Source: Aquatica leii (Eukaryota > Arthropoda > Insecta > Coleoptera > Lampyridae). From it: a stretch of DNA of 64,000 bases. Position 1 is the stretch's first letter, and each line of letters begins with the position of its first letter. The stretch covers positions 7,342,001-7,406,000 of the forward strand of contig CM069435.1 of NCBI GenBank assembly GCA_035610365.1, given 5' to 3'. Below are positions 57,713 through 64,000 of the stretch, one piece after another. The notes under the pieces were generated by a model, which saw nothing but the letters and a program-made list of their open reading frames with translations, was not told the DNA's origin and made no database searches. The translations under genes were made by a program, and so were the position numbers.

Positions 57713-57870
57713 TGACAATTTTCAGTTATTTTCCATAACTTTCAAACTGTTCGATGTTTTGCATGTTTTTCATCGGAATCTAAACAAGCACTAAAAAGTA
57801 CACAACATTGTCTATTCAACCGACATTGTAGCTCTTATAGTTTCCAAGTTCACAATGGTGACCTATTCAA
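57713..57870 (+). repeat. Direct repeat, copy 2 (truncated)
   Basis: ATAACTTTCAAACTGTTCG, CGGAATCTAAACAAGCA, CTCTTATAGTTTCCAAG and GTGACCTATTCAAC; it lacks the terminal GGGACACCGTG of copy 1. The roughly 600 bp between the copies (57111-57712) shows no gene. Confidence 0.6.
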
Positions 57871-57949
57871 CATCAAGACGAGGTGGTAATTTTGTAACCA
57901 AAATTGGCAGAAAGATTTAGCTACTAGTAAATGATTTCTATTTTGAAAA

Positions 57950-58905
57950 TTACTGTCAATTAAGCAAATTCGACACAGGTCGAATTGTTGGCTTAACTGT
58001 AGGTGGTTTTCCGTACAGGAAAAATTGTCTTAACCGGAACCAATCCACTATCATTAAGCATGGACTAGAAAAAATCAGAATTGTCGTAGACTAGAATCTG
58101 GAGGACGAAAGGCAAACAAATGAGGTGCAAGGCCGCTTCGACTTATGGCAATAATAGACCAGTACCAAATCAATCGCCGATCAATGTTGAGGTAATGAAA
58201 GTCATTCTGCAACTTTCTTTCAATCATAAGTTTCGGATTACAATCATATCGGCTACATTTTCTGCTACCACTGACGGCTCATTTTCGACATCAGTGTTTG
58301 GATAAGTGCAGGTTGCGATTCCACTAGAATCTAAAATGGCATAGAATAGTTTTTAGTAATAAACTCCGATTCTGTTTGGGGATGCATGATGGCCGTATAA
58401 GACAAAGAGGTGGAGAACAACGCAATGTTCGGTTCTCTGTTAAGCGGCATGTACACCACACTGTGAGGATTATGGTATAGTGTGCAATAACCTATAAGAG
58501 CTTTGGTATTCATCCGAGGCAATATGAATATCCAGCGATATATTAACAAGGTGGTAGAACTCCATATTCTTCCATTTCTTCAGCAGTCGGAAGACCCACT
58601 TTACCAGCAGGATAATGCCCGTTTTCACATAGCAAGACACTCTATGGACCGATTCGAAGAAGTCACTGTTAATCTTTTACCATATCTATCCAGATCTCTC
58701 GACTTTTTGCTTATTGAACACGTGTGGAGCATGAGTGGAAAACTAAGGAACTTAACGGGTTCTCCACAGACTCAAAAAGCTCTGCGACATGAATTGCAAA
58801 TTATTTGAGAAACAATAACTCAATAAGAAATCGACCACCTGTTGGAATTAATACTAAGAAGAATGAGGGTATGTGAAGCCAATAAGGGGAACCAACCCAT
58901 TATTA
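57950..58905 (+). pseudogene. Tc1-like transposase (DD34E), broken
   Basis: The N-terminal HTH reads QLSKFDTGRIVGLTVGGFPY near 57957-58016 and NRNQSTI near 58045. Fragments of the first Asp region lie at 58360-58470 (SDSVWGCM; the arginine-rich stretch and HHTV) in changing frames. From 58503 an open stretch gives VFIRGNMNIQRYINKVVELH, LYQQDNARFHIARHSM (second Asp) near 58600, LPYLSRSLDFLLIEHVW (catalytic Glu) near 58700, with 34 residues between D and E, then KLRNLTGSPQTQKALRHELQ. RSLDFL replaces the usual RSPDLNP. Many frame breaks upstream. Terminal repeats were not identified. Confidence 0.8.
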
Positions 58906-58909
58906 AATA

Positions 58910-60430
58910 AAAATTCACCAGCAATTAATTTAATTCGCAAAAATGGCGACAGAAAGTAAGGGCGCCAGATCTTTTATAATTAACACTTCTGCCTCGATCA
59001 AGACAGACGGTACAAGCCTGTAACGAATGTTTAGGTTCGTAATCCTTGTTACTGTGATGTTCGGGTAACCACAATAAAAGAGAAAGGTATGGTACCATAA
59101 AAGAAATATTAAACAGGTATAAAAACTGGAGAAATAATTTCATATTTTTTGTAATGTCGATATGCGCAGATGCGAAGAATGGGTGTTGTAAAGAACATGG
59201 CGACAACTCCAGTTCGTTTATTGTAACAAGTTCAATTTTCTTAACGTTTATTAAAGTTTAAATATGAACAAGTGCAGTTTTTTATACAGTCCACTATGTC
59301 AACAATAAATTACCAAAAACTTTAATTTAGTAACGTAGATTATTAACAAGAGTATATGTAATTCTCAATGCATAAATGCCTTAAGTACGGCAACACCCAA
59401 TACAAAAGTTGAATCGAAGTCAATAGCGAAGAAAATTTCGTAATAAATATCGTTTGTACACAGCATGCGATACACACAAAATGATTAATGAAATTACCTT
59501 AATGGTATTGCAACAACAATCGTAATTACGGAAATTAACATAAACAAAAGTTCCGTGAGTGACTTTTCTGACAGCGACAGCGAGTACCTACTTGATCGAA
59601 GAAAACGTTTTCCCCGGTAAGTGAGGTTGGAATAAATTTGAATAGCAAATCTTGTCAACACAATGACTTACGAAAGTAAGATCTACAAAATTGTTAATTA
59701 TTGCTAAAAGAAAGTACACATAACAGAACCCGATTATCGAATACTGTTGTACACATTCAATGTAAGTTGGTTTCGCAGATGTTTGCCGCGTGAGTAAGAT
59801 CTCGAAGAAAAGTTCTTGTCTCCGCTTTTTTTAGTTTTTAACGTAGGCCTTATAGAGTTATACTCGTTCTATGAAGATATTTATCGATATTAATCCCTCA
59901 TTATTTTTTATTGAATAGAAACATGTGGCCAAGGCGTGGCGGGACGGCTATCAAATTAAGAAGAAATTACAAAAGAATTCTAACAAAACGGATGTAAATA
60001 TCTTACCCTGTGACGAATAAATTATTTTCAAAACGTAATGAAGTTATAATTTGCTTTCCATTACAGAAGATGTTATTCGAAAGGTTTCTTTAAGTGAAAC
60101 AGGCCATTTTATGCAGTTGTCAGCTTAACGACTTCGTCGTAAAATGACATTCACAAGAAAAGATCGGCAGAGGGCGTCAAAACCGGAACCTAATTTTAAT
60201 TTAATATACAGGGTATTACGTTATAAAAATTTTGCACGTAACAGCATTTTACTCCAGAATTTAAAGCTAATTTAGCTGTAGTCACAATTTAAAACAACTA
60301 CCATAATAAGCTGCATTTAACTTTGATACTTACAGCAAAAACATTTTTAATTTTTTCTCATTTAAAATAAAATCATTTTTAAGCACTGAGTTTGTTCATT
60401 TTATTTATTGTCGTGTAAATAAAAATATTG
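58910..60430. other. Spacer without a supported gene
   Basis: A frame ending SDFSDSDSEYLLDRRKRFPR at 59616 is followed by GTAAGT, so an exon end is conceivable, but no partner exon was found. Otherwise no recognised element. Confidence 0.35.
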
Positions 60431-60432
60431 GT

Positions 60433-62460
60433 TTGACTCAAAGTTTGTTTAAATTTGTTATTTTAAATAGATATTGGGGTAACATTGAACAGAGTAAAGT
60501 CAGGAGGAAAATCATCCACGGAAGGTATAAGGGATACGAGGGGTCAAGAGAATGTTATGCGACAAAAATAATTAGTCAGGTTAAGCAATTGTCCCCACCC
60601 ATGGAAGAAGAGGAAATTATTTATTATAAGGGTAAACATTTTGAGGAAGATCAGAAAGATTGGGTTAGAAGACATAAGAATCAAATAGTTTTTATTTTTA
60701 TTAAAGATGAATATGTCCAGTACGGTGGTTACAGTGATGGGTGGAAAATGCATAATCATCAACGGCAGGAGTCATTTAGAATTTATTATCAACCAAAGCG
60801 AGATAATGGGAGGAAACAGTTATAGAGACAAAAATGGAAGATATCACAAGTTGACTACGGTAACAATTATAATAAAATTAATCAGAATCTTGATTGGTAT
60901 AAGCAAAGAGAAGTACATGATGCAAACAATAAAAAAGAATGGGTACAAACTGAAAAGGATGATAAGTATGAAAGGAAAATGTACCAGAATTATACTATCA
61001 ATAGAGGCCGTGGAAGTTTTCGAGAAAGAGGTGCGTTATCAGCAAGTCGAGAGACAAGGTATGAAAGACACATAAATAAAGTCAATGTAGAAATTAAAGA
61101 ATGAAATGAGAAGTTGAGTGCCGAGTCGTATCATGATGAAATAAAGGTAGATAATTCAAAATACGAAGCAAAAGAGACTAGACGCAGAGAAAACGGAAAT
61201 CAGGATTTTTGTTAGAGGACAAACCAAGAGAAATAAACAGCTACTTAATTACGGCTAATAAGAAGAAAATTTCTATGGTAAGTGCAATGGTAACGGATAA
61301 AATAAAAGTGGGGAATAGCTAAATTGAGGGACTACTAGGAATGGATGTGTTAGGCAAATTAAAAATAAAATTAGATTTAAACGATAGCAAGATTTATGTG
61401 GATAATGAAGAAGTTAAGTGGGAAAGGTTAAAGAATATGAATTTTATGAAGAAGTTGTAAAAAAAGTAAACAAGCTGAGCTTAATGGATGAAATAAAGTC
61501 AGAAAAAGGTTATAAATGTCCTGAAGAATATCAGGAGAAAATTGAGATGATGTTGAAAGAAAAGAAAAGATTATTTATAATGAACAAAGTTTTATTAAGA
61601 AATATGAACATAAACTTCGTACGTTTGATGAAAAGTATAATAAGAAAAGGATAATTGAAAAAGCTAGCACCACATTTATTAAACGATTATATTATGTATA
61701 GATGCAAGAAGAATAAACTCAATAACAAAGCCTCAACATAAAACCCTAGAAAATATAGATGCACTTATGAGTAAAATAAGAAAGGGAACAATTTTTAGCA
61801 AACCCATTCATTAATTCATTTTAGTTGATTACATTGCATAAAGACTCTTGGAAGTACACTGGTTTTAGTATGAATGGGCAATTTAAGGTTGTGCCATTTG
61901 GTTTGTCCACATCGACCGCTGCATTGGTCAAAGTAATGCAGACAGTTTTGGAAAGATATTCTGATTTTTGTTTTCACTACATTGACGACATTTTAATTTA
62001 CAGCAAAAATAAAAAAGATCATTTAAAAAACATACAAATAATTTTGCAAGCGTCAGAAGAAGCAGAGATAAAACTGAATAAAGGAAAATGTGCATTTCTA
62101 CAAAGGAAAACCAAATTTTTAGGTTTTTGCATTAAAATGCAGAAGAAGTAAAAGTAGATGACATGTTACGAGCATTTTTAAGATTAAAGAATTACAAAAA
62201 ATTGATGCCGGATTACAGTAATAAGATTTATGGTTTGTTAAAGTTGTTAAAGAAGGAAAAAAAATGGAAACCAGAACAGAAACCTGAAATATAATTTGAA
62301 GAAATAAAGAAAACTTTTTATGGAGAATTGAAATCGGTTCGTCCAGATTTTGGTAAATCTTTTATTTTATACTCAAATATGGGGCCTCCGATTAAATTGT
62401 TACACTATAATCAAAAATTCGACTTAACGGTTTTAACCGAGATGCTTAGAATAAATTAAA
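60433..62460 (+). mobile_element. Ty3/gypsy LTR-retrotransposon fossil (broken)
   Basis: Plus-strand parts in gypsy order: the C-terminal part of Gag (about 60450-60700, with SPPMEEEEIIYYKGKHFEED), an Arg/Glu-rich linker, a protease-like segment near 61330-61400 (GLLGMDVLGKLKIKLDLND), and an RT segment at 61825-62150 (FKVVPFGLSTSTAA; catalytic YIDDILIYS near 61980; KCAFLQRKTKFLGF). A piece of the RNase H side follows to about 62460. No integrase and no LTR pair were identified. It is old, with many breaks. Confidence 0.75.
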
Positions 62461-62469
62461 GAACGTGAC

Positions 62470-64000
62470 CCAAAATTTCCTCAGAAATAAAAAAATTACA
62501 AATTACTAGGTAAATGTCTTAGAAGTTACCAAGAGAAGTAGAATGCATTATACTGTAATATAAACCTTAAAATTCACTTTCTGCAGTCGCACCTAAAGTT
62601 TTTTTTCTCAGCATCTTGGCGATGTCAATAAGGAAAGGTAACATTAAGACATTTCCACTATGGAAAAACGCTATCAGGCCAAATAGATTAGCGAAATGCT
62701 TGCTGATTACTGCTGGATGTAGATTAGATTTAGAACGTTTTAAATGTGAAGATAAAGAAAAAATGACGAAGTGGAATTTTTAAATACATAATACATAATT
62801 CTGAAAAAAAAATAAAATTTTGTAGATTTGTGAAATTGACAAGCTAGCTAGGGTTTTGCTTCTTCATATGTAGCATTGGTTTAGTTTTTGTAACTGACTC
62901 AAAAGCTTCTTGACTGCGTTTTTGTATTTTCTAATATTTTTGAATTATTTCTAAGTTACTCGTTTTTATTTCATTACTACTTTTTGTAATTAATTTACAA
63001 CTTAATCATTAAAATTTTGTTTTAAATAATGAATTGCACTTATTTAAAAGTTTTCAATATATGTTCTTAATTCACTAATTTAAATTATTTATTATTATTA
63101 TTTTTATAATTTAATCAATATATTCATTCTTTTGTTTAGTGTTTAAAGCTTGACATCGATATTCATAAAACTGCTCATTTTAATAATTCCACAAGCTTTA
63201 TTCTCACTGACTACTCAATAAAACTGTATTATTATCATAAATATGTAGTTTAAAAAAGTTAATACATTGAATTGAGTATTTTTTTACAAGAATTCAGGTA
63301 CAAAGGTTAAAGGAATTCTTTATTTATGTAGTTGGAACCGACATAAGATGCCAGTATATAAATGTGCGGATCTAACGAAAACCAACATTACACCAAAACC
63401 ACAAAGGAATCGTAATATATCAGACGTTCCAAGCAAAAATCGATTTGACCAATAAAGTAGACATGGACATTGATGCATGAGTGTACGAGAACACAAGAAT
63501 TAACTAATTAATCTTGCAACGCTTTCTTCCAGTAACTATACAAATTAAACTTGTTAGATTACTATAAAAATTACATATAAGTTTGTTGCGTTCTTTTTGC
63601 GACTAATAAACGATGAAAATTCTAACACTTGATGTTTGTTCTCTATATCTGACAAAAATATCAACGTCAATAATTTTTTTTTATTTTATAGAGTTTGAAC
63701 AATACACGAGAAAATTTATTAACAAGGAAGTAGTCAAATACAGACAAAAAATATTAAACGTGAAATGTTAGATTAAACGATCCTCTTCGGTATCATCTCC
63801 CGACTTTGCTGATTTATACGCAAGTTTGAGTAATTTATGTTCGACGCGGTTTTATTGTTCGTTGTAATTCAACCTTAATATATTGCCTGATAAAGTCAAA
63901 GCCACTAGAGTTGGTTTTCACTTTTCCCAGTAAAGTTTCCGGTAAATTACAATACAATAAAAAAATAGTGGCTTTTGTACATTAAAATTCCCATATTTGG
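62470..64000. other. AT-rich end of the window
   Basis: No gene recognised. 62560-62760 is slightly less AT-rich and unassigned. Confidence 0.45.

Noticed and set aside
59500-59616. Possible exon ending DSDSEYLLDRRKRFPR followed by GTAAGT
   Set aside because: Only one short exon-like stretch; no acceptor or partner exon was found, and AT-rich DNA yields GTAAGT often.

Overview
This window reads as AT-rich, repeat-dominated intergenic DNA from an insect or other arthropod. I found no confident host gene, no tRNA or rRNA gene and no CRISPR array. The arthropod assignment rests on the mix of elements: piggyBac, DUF4817-type mariners, Tc1, BEL/Pao, jockey, RTE and I-like LINEs, GIY-YIG Penelope-like elements (PLEs), an insect-type tyrosine recombinase, and two anonymous multicopy protein families that I recall from arthropod genomes. 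The species cannot be read from the sequence. A beetle is possible but unproven.

Layout, left to right. 1-5.2 kb: AT-rich flank, then a 3.4-kb DNA transposon (1746-5172) with inverted ends, an 8-bp target duplication and an uncharacterised transposase-like gene on the minus strand, itself hit by a 145-bp MITE. 6.5-9.9 kb: a BEL/Pao fossil interrupted by a PLE 3' end, then an RTE LINE remnant. 10.8-18.4 kb: a head-to-head pair of old PLE remnants, interrupted by two younger PLE copies (each with a 13-bp target duplication) and a piggyBac element. 19.6-22.5 kb: a scrambled tyrosine recombinase, and a 1.5-kb mariner sitting at the centre of a palindrome. 24.6-32.5 kb: a second piggyBac, then a nearly full-length I-like LINE bounded by direct repeats of about 140 bp that duplicate the piggyBac end. 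35.4-39.9 kb: an inverted plus tandem PLE cluster with one nearly intact ORF. 39.9-43.3 kb: jockey-type LINE pieces. 44.4-46.7 kb: a Ty1/copia fossil with a third piggyBac inserted at a TTAA. 48.7-50.9 kb: a mariner with inverted repeats of about 370 bp. 52-55.3 kb: a small MITE and a second anonymous repeat-family gene. 57-62.5 kb: a Tc1 remnant and a Ty3/gypsy fossil.

The elements do not form one pathway. The value of the window is its nesting order, read from target duplications. The strongest lead for something undescribed is the 1746-5172 element: an 8-bp duplicated target, ends starting TAG[T/G]GTGGAGC, and a protein whose conserved D-G, D-G-T and V-E-R motifs look like a DDE/RNase H triad of a superfamily I cannot name. 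Other leads are the unusually long LINE target duplication and two PLE loci whose inverted copies could fold into long double-stranded RNA.

All coding calls come from reading translated frames by eye. No database search was run. Boundaries marked 'about' are good to a few tens of bases.
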